DNA of 64,000 nucleotides from Gracilaria vermiculophylla (lineage: Eukaryota; Rhodophyta; Florideophyceae; Gracilariales; Gracilariaceae), in assembly GCA_019155205.2 (NCBI GenBank), contig JAHNZQ020000016.1:1118992-1182991 (forward strand). The letters are read 5' to 3'. Below the pieces are notes generated by a model that was not told the DNA's origin, did no database searches, and worked only from the letters and a program-made list of their open reading frames with translations. A program made the translations under genes and the position numbers. Positions 44,077 to 55,054 of this stretch are shown piece after piece (position 1 is the first letter of the stretch; each line of letters begins with the position of its first letter).

Positions 44077-44397
44077 TCAGAGAAGTTTTTGTTTCTGTCC
44101 ACGTCGGAAAGTCACTGCTTGCCTGTTGGTGGCTATTTTTGCATAAACTGCTCTTATGTGTTCAGCAATACCTTGATAGAATCTGTTTACGAGACGTTTC
44201 TAGTTGTAGTGACACTTGTCTATTGAAACCTTGGCTCCTAAAGGAAAACTAATGATTTCCCCTTCTCTTGCTTCTAAAGACGTCTTATAATCTGAAATAT
44301 TTCCATATGATGTACAAACATCCCAACGATGCTCGAGGATATTTTCCGAGATTTTAATTGCCATATTGGTTGCGAGCAATGTAACTTCCAAATCCAT
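44077..44397 (-). pseudogene. Unidentified reading frame with one in-frame stop
   Basis: ATG 44397 opens a frame with VTLLATNMAIKISENILEHR, stopped by TAG at 44200, then continuing with RLVNRFYQGIAEHIRAVYAK to TGA 44077. The composition is protein-like and the stop is a possible CAG-to-TAG change. I do not recognise it; it may be part of a retroelement gag. Confidence 0.3.
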
Positions 44398-45115
44398 TGT
44401 ATTTAATTTATGTTTATCGCTAAAATATATTTTTCCCTCTGCCAGACTTTCTCTAAGACGAAAGCATTATCGAGAAAACAACATCTTTAGATTACGGACG
44501 GAATCTCAAAATTTAAGAATTTGTTACATTTGGCGTGTCATACCGGCGGACACCGAAGACTCGTGTACAACGAAGCATGGATCATGTCAGCACGATGTAT
44601 GCATTCTTGTGACGTGGATATTGGCAACATACACGTGTAGGAATGATCCGAGCAATATCGGCTTGTCGGATTTGAATTGCTGCGCTGGCGTTGTTGTCCT
44701 GCTTCGCTAGGGTTGCTGGACGACGGAATGAATGTTGAGATAGAGAGTCTATATAAAAAATAGGAGGTAGCCTACCTTGGGACGTAAAAGGGAAGTGCAT
44801 TGTGAAGTCTAGTCCTGTACCTCGAGTAGCGCCCGGGGGGTATGAGTAGGATCAGAGCCTAATGTTGGCTTAGTGGGCCTGTGTGGCCGTGGTAGAGTCA
44901 AGGAGAATTCTGCAAGTTGTAGAGCCGTGTGGCTGTTGAAAAGAGTCAAAGAGTTACTCTACGGTTTCTGTGTGGGAGGTGTTGGAGAGGTACGACAGCC
45001 AGCGTACTTGAACACGGGTGACGACCAAGGAGAAGTCGTCGGTGTTCTTGTGGACACGTATAAGCAGTTTACATTCCTTGGAGGTAGTATTATTTCGAAA
45101 TACTTACCGCAGCTG
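44398..45115. other. Probable LTR/leader of the second gypsy element
   Basis: Contains a TATA-like TCTATATAAAAAATAGG at 44748-44764. Position upstream of the tandem repeat and gag suggests LTR and leader sequence, but no second LTR was found to prove it. Confidence 0.35.
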
Positions 45116-45290
45116 CTTGGAGATCAGTCTTGCTGTGTGAAACAGACAGGTGAAGTTGTGATTGTTTGCTTGGAGATCAGTCTTGCTGTGTGAAACAGAC
45201 TGTTGAAGTTGTGATTGTTTGCTTGGAGATCAATCTTGCTGTGTGAAACAGACTGTTGAAGTTGTGATTGATTGCTTGGAGTCAGTGACA
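45116..45290. repeat. 53-bp tandem repeat, three copies plus partial
   Basis: Units start at 45116, 45169 and 45222, with a partial fourth at 45275. Each begins CTTGGAGATCA and contains CTTGCTGTGTGAAACAGAC. Copies differ at only a few sites. Confidence 0.93.
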
Positions 45291-45694
45291 GTGTCCGAGC
45301 GGTGACTTTTGTTGCATTTAGGGGCTTCAAGCAGCGGCACTCACGTGTCGAGTGTCATCTGTAACCGCTTCGCGATACCGTGAGGATTCCCCAGGCCTTT
45401 TAGTGTTCTGAAACCCCTCCAATCGTGCATCCTTGCGTCCAGGGTACAGTTTGGTGCAAATTTGTGTGTAGCTACCGACTGCTTCCCTTAACTGGTTCGA
45501 GTTTAAATCGGCAAGCGCGTGCCGGGGCCCGATCGGCCGGAGTTGCTTTCTCGTGTAAAGCCAAGACAAGAGAGCCAATTGAAGGGACAGAAGATCAAAC
45601 CAAAGCAGTGGCGTGAGTGTACATCGTTTGATAGTTTTTGTGCTGAATCGGTAGCGCATAAGACGGCGTACGAGTTGTCGCAAGTAGAAGGAAT

Positions 45695-46453
45695 ATGGTG
45701 GAAGCTCGCGCCGGAGCAAGCTCTGCGAGTCACAACGAAGGCGCAGCGGGTGCTAGTTCCACGAGTGAGGACGAACATTCGATGAGGGAGGTATTGTCGA
45801 TATTGGAATCTGTGGTTCAGAGGCTTGAAATGCTGGAAAAGGATATTTGATCGGTGAAACAAAACCAATCTAGTCTTCGTGAAGGCACTATTGGCGCGAG
45901 TCAGAGAGCTCTAGAAGCTCCGCGGGAAACAGATCGTATCGATGCGAGTGCAGGAAGTCAAGCAACCAGATTCGGTAGCTCGGCGGAAAAGAGAATCCTT
46001 TCTATCGGAGTTGCTCACAAGATTTATGCTCAAGAGCTCGGAGAAGATCGGGTCTCGAAGCTGGGTGACTAACGATTTCCGGCAAAGAAGCTGCTTGGGA
46101 TCGGCTAATCCATGACTACCCGGTTGACCAGGAGATGCAGAGGCGACGCCTTGCGTTCGAAGGCGCAGCGAAACGAATATACGAGACAGTCACAGCAGTG
46201 AACTTATCGTCATCGGTGGAAGAGCTGTGGGAACTTCTGCGCGCTAAGTTCTTAAGCAGCAGAGAACTCAACGAGCGTCGTTTTATGGTCTAAGATGGTA
46301 CGAAAGGTCCGAGAATGTCGAGCAGTTTGGGGCAAGACTGGCGGCTGCTGCGTAGACGATGCCTGAAGATGTCCCAGAGGAGCTTGGTTCATCGATTTGT
46401 AGAAGGTTTACCGCAACGCCTGCGAGCAAATGCTTTGTTGGTGATACGATGAA
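45695..46453 (+). pseudogene. gypsy gag with stops and frameshift
   Basis: ATG 45695 (MVEARAGASSASHN) leads into a coiled coil (VLSILESVVQRLEMLEKDI), then TGA 45848 (possible CGA-to-TGA). After 46065 the frame shifts to VDQEMQRRRLAFEGAAKRI and WELLRAKFLSSRELNERRF, a Ty3-type capsid block. Confidence 0.7.
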
Positions 46454-46927
46454 ATGGTCTCCAAAACTGCTATTGTCGCTAACGCTTCGCTGTCGCGAGC
46501 GGGAATGGAGCCAGTGAGAGCCGCTTTTGAGACTGGATTGCCAGGAACACGGAGCAACGCTCCTGGGACAAGAGAGTTTGCAGAAAACCTAGGCCGCAGC
46601 GCTCTTCGAGACAGGATCTTCTACTATTTTCGAGAGCCTGGATATATGCAGAGGTTTTTTTCGAAGCCCAAAGCGGATCGGATGCGAAAAACAGCGGCCA
46701 CGAAAAGAATACGGGACCCGGGATCAGGCAAACCCGGTGTCCCGTTCCTAGAAAGTGCCGAAAGATGGCAGTGCGGGCATGAATTAGAGCTCGAAACGAT
46801 TCAAACTGCTTGGGAAGATCCTGATGATGTCGATCTATCTTTGAAAGTGAAGTTAGACGTTCCGGGTGGAAGTGTTGAAGCTGTTTTGGACACCGGAGCG
46901 AGATCTTTGTGGGTAGATGAGAAGTGA
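46454..46927 (+). pseudogene. gypsy gag end and retropepsin
   Basis: The frame ends with VKLDVPGGSVEAVLDTGARS, the retropepsin flap-proximal strand and DTGA active-site motif, then a TGA at 46925. The upstream part is basic. Confidence 0.72.
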
Positions 46928-47068
46928 TTCATCGAGCAAGGAAGCGTTGTTTTCGAGTCGGACTTCAAAGCCGAAGGTGCCGATGGAAGCGCACTGGATG
47001 CAGCAGGGTCTGGGTCTTTACCGTGGTTCAGACTGTGGGGAAAGACGTTTCACAACGTAAGGGTCAAC

Positions 47069-48780
47069 GTGATGCGAAGCCTGTATTCAAAGGTGCTCAT
47101 TGGTGCTAAGTTCTGGATGACGCACAAACTTGTCCTGAACCTTGAAAATTTGAAAGGAGAAATCACGAGCGACAGACAGCTCCATAGGGACCGAGAGAAA
47201 ATAGCTGAATTGTGCCAGACAGTAAGAGCTGTGATAGAGACAAAGGGTGATGTGGATGCAGACAGCCAGGCTGTAAAAATTTCGATCAAGACGATGGACT
47301 TGGATTCGTTCTCGGAATCGTCAGCAGAAGTGGAGAAGCTCCGGGAGCTCCTTTGGGAGTTTCGATCCCGCTTCATTGGACACGGCTGTGTGAAAGGTGT
47401 CGAGCACGGGATTGAGCTGAAGCCGAATGCTGTTCCTGCTTGTCTACCAGTTCGCCGTCGTTCTCCAGCTCAGAAGGATGCCGAAAGACGAGAGGCGACG
47501 AAGTTGCTAGAGCAAAGGGTGCTGGAGCCAACGATATCGCCGTGGGCAGCCCCGAACGTGTTCGTTCCAAAAGAAGAGTGGCGAAATGCGGACTACCATT
47601 TACTTCCGACTGCTAAACTCGATGACTGTAACAGACACTTATCCGATGGAAAGCGTAAGAGAAACTTTAGATCGGTTGGCAGGGAAGAGGGTCTTCTCGA
47701 CTTTTGACCTTAAAGATGGATTTTTCCAGGTGCTCTTAGCAACGGAGTCTAGGCCATTAACAGCTGTGAGGACTGTGCTAGGACTATTTCAGTATTGCCG
47801 TCTTCCTAAAGGCATAAAGAATAGTCCGGGGACGTTCCAGAGGATCGTGAACATCGTTCTCGAGGACATGAAGGGCAAGTCTGTATTTTGGTTTTTTGAT
47901 GATGTGTCCGTGGGCACGAGCACGGCCGCGAAACATTTAGTCGAACTCTGAAAGGTTCTGACTACAGTCCAGGAAAGCGGGATGAAGCTGAAGTTGTCGA
48001 AATGCAAGTTTGGCTGTAGGAAGGTTGAAGTTTTTGGACATGCAGTGACACCTGGTGGGGTCATGCCGTCCAAGAATCATGTTGAAGTGGTCCGTAACCT
48101 CCAAGAACCTGCAGACAGAGCAGAGCTACTCCGCTTTTTGGGTTTCACAAACTACTTCTCGGATTTCATTGAGGATTTTTCGAATAGGTCTCCGGCCCTT
48201 TACGATGTTTTTGCGGGATCAGGCTTCAATCGTAAGAAGCACAGAGGTACCAGAGTTGTGATTCCAGACTTTGAGAAGAAATGGACTTCGAAGCAGCGTG
48301 ATGCATGGCTGGATCTGAAGAAGGATTTGAGCGCACCAAAGATGCATGCTGCACGAGATCGTCAATCGAGAAAAATGCTGATGACAGATGCGAGCTCCTA
48401 CGGTCTGCGTGCAGTTTTGTTGCAGATTGCTGATGACATGACGTGGCGTACTATTGCGTTCGGGGCAAGAAAGTTGAAAGGCGCGGAAACCAGGTACACG
48501 GGAACGAAGCAGGAGTGCCTTGCAGTTGTGTTCGCACTCAGGAGATGGCGTCATTATCTACATGGGGACTCGACGTTCGAAATTGTGACGGACCACATTG
48601 CGTTGAAGTGGCTAATGTCTCTACGAGATCCACGCGGAAGTTTGGCCCGATGGGTTGTGGAAATACAGGATTTTGATATCACGATCAGCCGTGCTTCCGG
48701 ATCATGACTCACGGTTTCAGATTCTCTTAGCAGAGACGCCGTGGAACAGGAAGAGGCGATGACCCTGTGCACTCGATGCA
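47069..48780 (+). pseudogene. gypsy reverse transcriptase and RNase H
   Basis: RT start HGIELKPNAVPACLPVRR and KLLEQRVLEPTISPWAAP (47400-47560); a frameshift near 47590; then KRVFSTFDLKDGFFQVLL, and FFDDVSVGT carrying the FDD active site (near 47900). A TGA at 47949 interrupts; next KLSKCKFGCRKVEVFGH and LRFLGFTNYFSDFIEDF. RNase H: MLMTDASSYGLRAVLLQ, KQECLAVVFALRRWRHYL and VTDHIALKWLMSLRDP, to 48705, then DSLSRDAV. The catalytic FDD is intact, unlike the gypsy at 36590. Confidence 0.87.
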
Positions 48781-49181
48781 AGGAGGGGATCCTGGCGATG
48801 TGCACACAATTAAGGACAGTAGAGGAGAATGGTTCTGCGCCCCAGCTATGAATTCAATTGAGAGAAACTCCGGTGTTTCGGCTGTGGACGATATGTGTGA
48901 TACACGTAATGCAGAAACGTGGCGTGCCGAGAACCCTTTATTACCGGTAGCCACCCAGCGTGTATGGATATCAGCTTAGACATTGTTCTCACCAGGGATA
49001 TGGTCGACGGTCAAAATTGAACTCCGAGAGACGGAGGGCCCAACGCTCAACCGTATGCACTATATGCCGTGCCACATGAGCTTTGAATCGCAAAGGCGAA
49101 AGCATGTACAAAATGTTGTTGTGGTCGATTACTTGCGAGATATCAGGGTGTGCGGCTAGTATGTGCGCCAGTCAAATGATA

Positions 49182-50713
49182 CAGTGCGCGTCAAAAGTAT
49201 ATGACCGGCGCCTCAGGTAAAACAAAATAGGGAAAACCCCTCAACCTAGCATCACGTTATAGCTGTTTAAAACTTGTTTTGATTAAAACAAATCGAGTAC
49301 AGAAATCAGCAGTACTTCTTTTGCAATGCATAAAAAAGAATACAGAGTATTCCAAAAATATAAGACCGAAACAGTTTTTGCTACCATTTGCGCCAAAAAA
49401 AGACAGTAGCGTACCTTCTGTTTATCGTGCATACCCTCCGACGATACTCTTCGGGGTTTTGTTTTCGTCCTAGAGCATGACAGAACTACAAACATGCCTC
49501 TTGCTTCTTCTCTGACAGATGCAGAAAAGGGTGCGATTAAAGCCCTTCATGGACGAAAGCTATCGCACCGGAAGATTGTTGCAGCTATAAAACGTTCTAA
49601 GACAGTAGTGACGAATTATTTGAAGGATCCTGAAGCGTATGGATCGAGAAAAAGAAACGGTAGACCTCAAAAAATCACAGCCCGACAGAAACGAAGGCTC
49701 TTTAATGAACCTAAAAAAACCGGGAAAAGCAGTTTCGTGCTCTAAAACAATCTGCAGCTCTCCGTATCCGTTTCTACAATCCGTCGTACTCTTAAAGACA
49801 AAAACCAATTTGTCTACAAGAAACCAAAACCGTCTTTCTTTTTAACGCCAAATCATAAAAAAGCTCGTGTGGACTGGGCAGCAGAACACGTTCCTTGGAG
49901 TACATTGCAGTGGCGCAAAGTAATATTTTCTGATGAGAAAAAATTTAACTTGGACGGCCCTGATGAGTTTTCGTCCTATTGGCATGCAGCGGGTTCTGAA
50001 GAGCGTTTGTTTTCCAAACGCCAAAAAGGAGAAGAAGGTCTTATGGTTTAGGGCTGTTTTTCTAATTTTGGTAGAGGTCCTTTGGTAACTATGAATGGAA
50101 ATCAAGACTCCAAGAAATATACGAAGCTCCTTGCTGATAATTTATTAGATTGGGCCGCTCTAACGCATGGAGAATCATGGATTTTTCAGCAAAACAACTG
50201 TCCTATTCATGTATCTAGGCACTCTAAGGAATGGTTTACGTCCAAAAACATTCGTTTACTGTCGTGGCCGAGCCGTGCACCCGATATGAATCCAATTGAA
50301 AATCTTTGGGCTGTTTTGGCACGTCGTGTGTATTATAACGCACGTCAATTTGGTACTTTAGCCGAGCTAAAGGAAACAGTTTTTACTGAGTGGGAAAAAA
50401 TAAGTGATGAGGTACTTTAAGCTCATACTGACATTATGCAGCATCGCTGCGTAGCTGTTCTCACTGCCCAAGGGGCAAAAACAAAGTACTAAGCGATTAA
50501 TTGAGTTGCCGCTTTGATCATTAAATTGGTTCAATACTTTTGAATGCTTAAAAGTAGTGTTTTAATGATTGCTCGTCTACTTTTGTGTTGTCGAAATCAT
50601 TTGAGACGGTTTTTGCTTTCTTTTTATTTAAACGTATTGGAAATACGGAAATGGCGTGCCTATTGTGACTCACATTTCATACATGACGGGTTTTATACTT
50701 TTGACGCGCACTG
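49182..50713 (+). mobile_element. Tc1/mariner element, 1532 bp, perfect 20-bp TIRs
   Basis: CAGTGCGCGTCAAAAGTATA at 49182-49201 is perfectly repeated in inverse at 50694-50713. Both ends are flanked by TA (49180-49181, 50714-50715). The best-preserved transposon of the window; one full-length transposase frame with three stops. Confidence 0.95.
49494..50492 (+). pseudogene. Tc1/mariner transposase with three in-frame stops
   Basis: One uninterrupted frame of 333 codons apart from TAA 49743, TAG 50049 and TAA 50418. Order: MPLASSLTDAEKGAIKALH, HTH (RKIVAAIKRSKTVVTNYL), GRPQKIT, IFSDEKKFNLDGPDEF (first Asp), LMV-stop-GCFS where Trp is expected, WIFQQNNCPIHVSRHSK (Asp of QQDNAP is changed to Asn), and PDMNPIENLWAVLARRVY (Glu). 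332 residues is the normal length. The three stops fit single C-to-T or G-to-A changes of CAA, TGG and CAA. Confidence 0.93.
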
Positions 50714-50975
50714 TAATGCATGATATCTCATCGGGATCGGATTAGAAATAGGTTTCCGAGGAAGATTTCGCCAGGGCACGCAGTGCCGGGCTTCGTTAAG
50801 CTGCTTTCGTCACGTAGGGTGTGCGCCTCAATAATAAGAAGGCAGCATAGTCCAGCAACACTCTGGATAATCGAGTTATTCTTGACCTTGCCATAGGATT
50901 GGACCGAACGTCCGTCGAAAGCATGAAAAGCCGCAGTAGCGGGGCTCATATAATGTAGTCGGCGCGTCACCCTGG

Positions 50976-51279
50976 CAGTGGGGCGCGCCCCCTAAAACTA
51001 TTTAACTGTAAATAAAATATCTAATTTGTCCAGCAATGTAATGCACCACTACTGTACCCAGGTGTGTCAACTTTCCTGCCTTGCAGGTATTCATAACTGT
51101 GCCATCCACGTGTACTATCCGGCAGTCCGGCGTGCTCCTCAGTGTCCATTCTTTACAGTACCATTCATATGATATCACTACTTTACCTCCTCGGAGTGCA
51201 ATTACCAACAAAGTCGTGAAGGGCTGTTACCGACAAAGTCGTAAAGAATTCCCCGGAAAGAGAGTGCATTTCACAATTA
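50976..51279. other. Unassigned transposon-derived stretch
   Basis: A minus-strand frame at 51002-51211 (containing CKAGKLTHLGTVVVHYIAGQ) is retroelement-like in composition but not assignable. A GGGGCGCGCCCCCT palindrome lies at about 50979-50992. Confidence 0.3.
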
Positions 51280-51790
51280 CAACTGGAAAAAGATGGTTCA
51301 TAATGATAAAAATACGTCCAATCTAAACGGCCTAAATGGTTTAAAGCACTACTGGCATGATGTTCGCAAAAAACCTTTTTATTTTTCAAAATGTCAAAGT
51401 GGTGGAAGTGACGCTGTTATTTAGGGCTAAAATTTTCTCTATGGCGTTTAGCAACTTTCTTTAGTAGGAAGAATTTGAATTCTTATCGGTATATTACTAT
51501 TCTAGGAGAAGATTTATTGTTTTTTACTGCAGAAACATTAGGCGAATATTGTATTTTTAGCAAGATGCAGCTTCTGGGCGCAGATCAAAGGGCACCAAAA
51601 CCCGGTTTTCTAAAAAAAAAATGCAAAAGTTCTAGACTGGCTCGCAAAAAGCCCAGATTTAAACAATATCGTGAATGTTTGTGTAATGTTAGCAAACAAT
51701 TTGTACACGAAAAATGGCCAATTTCATAGTAAAGAAGACTTCACGGAGTCTATAACGTTAGAGTTGGCTTGTCAAATATTCAGGAAAATT
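51280..51790 (+). pseudogene. Tc1/mariner transposase relic
   Basis: NLNGLNGLKHYWHDVRKKP (about 51319-51378) and WLAKSPDLNNIVNVCVMLAN (about 51640-51700) are decayed forms of the first Asp block and the DxNxIENxW block. Many stops. Confidence 0.7.
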
Positions 51791-52126
51791 TTATTTGCAT
51801 AGTCTATCATTCTGTTTTTGATTGGTCGTGTAACGTCAAATAGCAAAAATGATCAGCAACTGGTTACTGAAAACCTGTTTTAGGAAATCATAGAGGAAAG
51901 TAGCAGTATGTTATTTCACGGTCTCGTAGTAATTTTGCCTTCTAATTATAATACTTTTTTTACTTCTTTTCAACTGCTTAAAACTGAAGGAAACGGAGAC
52001 AATAATTTTATTAAAAGATGGAATAGAATGAACGCAAAAAATAATTTTTAGCGATTGGCGCCCGAACAGAACCATTTTGCACCTCTCTTATAACAATTTC
52101 GCACACTGTACTAGCTACGTTTTTTT
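51791..52126. other. AT-rich spacer, nothing recognised
   Basis: No gene or repeat signature; ends at the left boundary of the 360-bp repeat. Confidence 0.45.
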
Positions 52127-52483
52127 CGTTTGAACGCGGCTGCCGTGCGTGACGGTCTTCACGGTGTACGATCAACGTGGTGTATTTGAGCGCCACGGGG
52201 TGAAGGGAGAAGACAAACGCGTTTCTTCGCATTTGCATAGTAGAGCCGTCGAGTGATTTCGTTTGCTGATTCTTTCCTCACTTCTCTCCCCTTTACCCGG
52301 CTTCGCCGCTCTTACTCCCGGCAGTAGCAACAACGCCCGATATGCGGCGTCGCGAGTGCGCTGAGCCACAGGTTGGCGCAACGCACTGTGCGACTTTAAA
52401 AAAAACAAATTGCATTAATATAGAACCATTGTATCCCCATTTCAAATTCTGGGTGTTCACAACTCTTGTCACCCTACGATACA
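52127..52483. repeat. Dispersed 360-bp repeat, copy 1
   Basis: Aligns over its length with 62225-62579 in the same orientation: shared CGTTTGAACGCGGCTG, GACAAACGCGT, CTCTCCCCTTTACCCGGC and CGCAACGCACTGTGCGACTT, ending ACCCTACGAT. No coding capacity. On the minus strand it begins near TGTATCGTAGGG and could be a solo LTR, but a target duplication was not found. Confidence 0.85.
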
Positions 52484-52664
52484 AACAATACTCCCTCCAG
52501 TCGCATTGTCGACGGCGGCGCATCCAAGGCGTTGTCTTCGTGCCTCAGGGCACTGTTCGGCACGACCTAGCTCTCTTCTTGGTTAGGGTTCAGTCTCGAG
52601 TTTGCAGCGTCCTAACACCCGTGTACACTGACGCTGTTCCAAATATGACCATAAACAACCGCGT

Positions 52665-52723
52665 TATCTACGTCATTGAGAAATTAATGGCCGCCGGCCA
52701 TTAGTTTCTCAATGACATAGATA
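52665..52723. repeat. Long hairpin (28-bp arms, 3-bp loop)
   Basis: Arms 52665-52692 and 52696-52723 pair at 26 of 28 positions; the centre reads GGCCGCCGGCC. It is directly followed by a second hairpin. Confidence 0.92.
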
Positions 52724-52724
52724 C

Positions 52725-52793
52725 AAGGACGCCCAATGTCGGTATGGTACAGCCACCGGCGATGGCTGTACTGTAACGACATTGGGCGTTCTT
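52725..52793. repeat. Second adjacent hairpin (two-part stem)
   Basis: Outer arms AAGGACGCCCAATGTCG and CGACATTGGGCGTTCTT pair at 16 of 17 positions; inner arms TACAGCCA and TGGCTGTA are perfect. One base separates it from the first hairpin. Confidence 0.9.
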
Positions 52794-53272
52794 GCTGTTG
52801 AGCGAATTTATGGAGCTTGCATCGTTCAAAACTCTGTCCGTGACATGTTCCATAACTATATCTCAACTTCTCAACCACGAGTTTGGCAGAACATAAGATA
52901 TCGCCTCATTGCAGAGACAGACAATACCATGGCAATGTCGCGCCCGGAACCACGACGGCCGCGTACAACGAAGGGAAACTGTCGCCGCTCAGCAAAAAAC
53001 GTACGCCTAAAGCTCCAATCATGGTGTATCCGACATCTAGGGTTCTCCATTACCAGGCAGGGCCCTTGCTTGCGTCACATCAGCACTGAGACCGACCGGC
53101 ATCACGTCGCAATAGCTCTACTAGTCCCTGATGACCCATTGCTTCGGTTTCATCTGTAATGTTCCAGTCTTTAGAATGTTCTTTAGAGCAGCCTGATGCA
53201 TTGTCTTCGTTAGTCCGTCCGCCACACTATGTGAGCTTCGAACGAAGCCAATATCCAATATGGCCTTATTCT
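52794..53272. other. Probable 3' untranslated/LTR side of the minus-strand copia
   Basis: Lies just downstream of copia RNase H on the minus strand. No coding signal; plus-strand frames here have no signature. Confidence 0.35.
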
Positions 53273-53940
53273 TCAGTTTCTGTCTAGCTGCGGCGATCTA
53301 CAGCAAGAGTCGCTTTTCAAAAGTTCTGCTCCCTTTGATATTACATCAAAAAGCGACTTACTGTCCGTAAAGAGTTGAACCGGAATTTCTCGATTCATGC
53401 TAACACTCATCTCGGCTGCGAGCGTGGTTGCTACATTGAAGACATCACTGAAATCAATTATTTCACCTGCCATCGCAGATCTTGTGACTCGCTTAGCCTT
53501 TAAAGACTTGAAATGTATCGGTACTTCATTGTTCGTATCGTCTCCTAGAAAATAATGTGACCAAGCTGCGAAGAAATGTCCCTATTCTTTGCAAAGAAAG
53601 AGTCTGAGTAGCTTATGACCCTCAGTGTTTCGCGGTTTAATCTCGGAACGCGAAGATAAAGTATGTTTCTCTTCGCATATCTCACAACCTGATTCAATTG
53701 TCATACAACATTCTTTTGATAATTCTTAAAGATTGCCTCGATTACCAGTGCAAGCTGGGAGATCTCAAAGAGACAATCAGGTCTAGTGTTGGTTAGCCAG
53801 GCCAACTTCATGCGCATAGACCGAAATGAGGAGAACTTTGCATCCAATGGGAGTTCTTCCAGCTTCTCTAGGTACGAATGGTGCTCCCGCACAATGGTTG
53901 AGCCCGGCCTTCTATCCAATAAAAAACAATAAATTTGCAA
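53273..53940 (-). pseudogene. copia RNase H region
   Basis: PVQLFTDSKSLFDVISKGAE (53390-53320) is the copia RNase H block with the DSKS core. Upstream, KLAWLTNTRPDCLFEISQLA (near 53800) matches the conserved LAWLA-TRPDL region after RT. Shifts lie between. Confidence 0.78.
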
Positions 53941-54190
53941 GGTAGACCTTGCTCCGCACCCTTTTTTAACCTCTCGTTGGTTCCTGTGCAGATCTTCTTG
54001 AACTCATCATCTACTGCTCTCAACAAAACGTCCACATAGAAACTAGATATGCCTTTCAGCTATTCTTCCTTCATTAGGATATATAGTGCAGGGTCCGATC
54101 GCAGAGGAGTCATGCCCATGTCCTTCACATGATGTTGGTCCATGATCTGTTGCCATAGGTCACCTGCTTTGCAGAGAGCGTAGAGCGGCT

Positions 54191-55027
54191 TCAGCAAAGG
54201 CATTGTGACGTGCCCAATTCGAAATCTGGCACAGACTTGGTGAAGAAAACGTCTCGAAAAATGGATTCGGCAGCTTGCAGATATGCCTGCCGAATATCGG
54301 ATGTCCAGACATCAAACCTATGAATCATGGCAAGGGATAAGAGGAGCTGCATAGATAAAGGCTGCAGAGTTGTCGTCGAATGTATCATCATGTACTTAAG
54401 CCTATCCCAATGTCCACCGGTACCAAAGAGTACCTTATACTTTAGTCGCCCATCATCCGTGGACACGATTGCTAAGATGAATCGACCCGGGAGTATGTTC
54501 CTATCCGTTGGTACCTCTTCTCTCAGAATTATTTTAAAGGGGTTACGGGTCAAGAGGTAATTGACTTCGGTTTACTTAGCTTTCTCCATCTCCTTGGTAC
54601 CTGCTCTTGGGTCATTTTTGTCAATAATCTCGGTCACGTATACGGCACTCTGCTCTTCTTCGGCGAATCGGAAGGGTTCGAAGCACTTGTTCAAAATGTG
54701 GTAGAATGTGTTCACGATCGTCTCAGGCTCGTAGTACCGTTTGACCTGAGCCACATTGAACTGCATTGATGCTCCAATCGAGACGTATTGGACGTATACC
54801 AGATTCTTCAGCCCAACTAATCCACTGGTAGTGAACGGACGCAGCCACTCTCCAATACGGCTATCGACAATCTTCTCCCTCCAAACCAGCACTTTAACAT
54901 TAACCTGATATGATGCGTCGCAGGCTGGTGATACTCTGTGCTTGAGAGCACGATCCATCCTGAGTTTGGCCATGCAATTTCCCATTTCGGTTCGAGCGAT
55001 GTTTGCTACCTCTGGACGACTTGCCAA
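54191..55027 (-). pseudogene. copia reverse transcriptase
   Basis: VPTDRNILPGRFILAIVS, KYKVLFGTGGHWDRLKYMMI and HRFDVWTSDIRQAYLQAAE (54553-54270) are the fingers/palm start of copia RT (K-ARLV-G and D-K-AFL blocks). The upstream part (55027-54572) is the integrase-RT linker. Confidence 0.8.
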
Positions 55028-55054
55028 GGTCCCTCTGATCCTGTAAAGTTCGGA

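Larger units (their letters stand above)
45695..48780 (+). mobile_element. Second Ty3/gypsy retrotransposon, coding part
   Basis: gag, protease, RT and RNase H in order on the plus strand. Integrase is missing: near 48780 the sequence switches to a minus-strand fragment of a different gypsy. LTRs were not identified. Confidence 0.82.
48781..50975 (-). pseudogene. Third gypsy fragment (RNase H/linker), split by a mariner
   Basis: Minus strand at 49179-48781: HILAAHPDISQVIDHNNILY, HIVHTVERWALRLSEFNFD, DHIPGENNV and HTRWVATGNKG, a gypsy RNase H end with the spacer to integrase. The frame continues on the far side of the mariner (50714-50975) when one TA copy is removed, so the mariner jumped into this fragment. 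Stops are present. Confidence 0.65.

Noticed and set aside
45116..45290. Possible CRISPR-like array
   Set aside because: Units are contiguous with no spacers; a plain tandem repeat in a retroelement leader.
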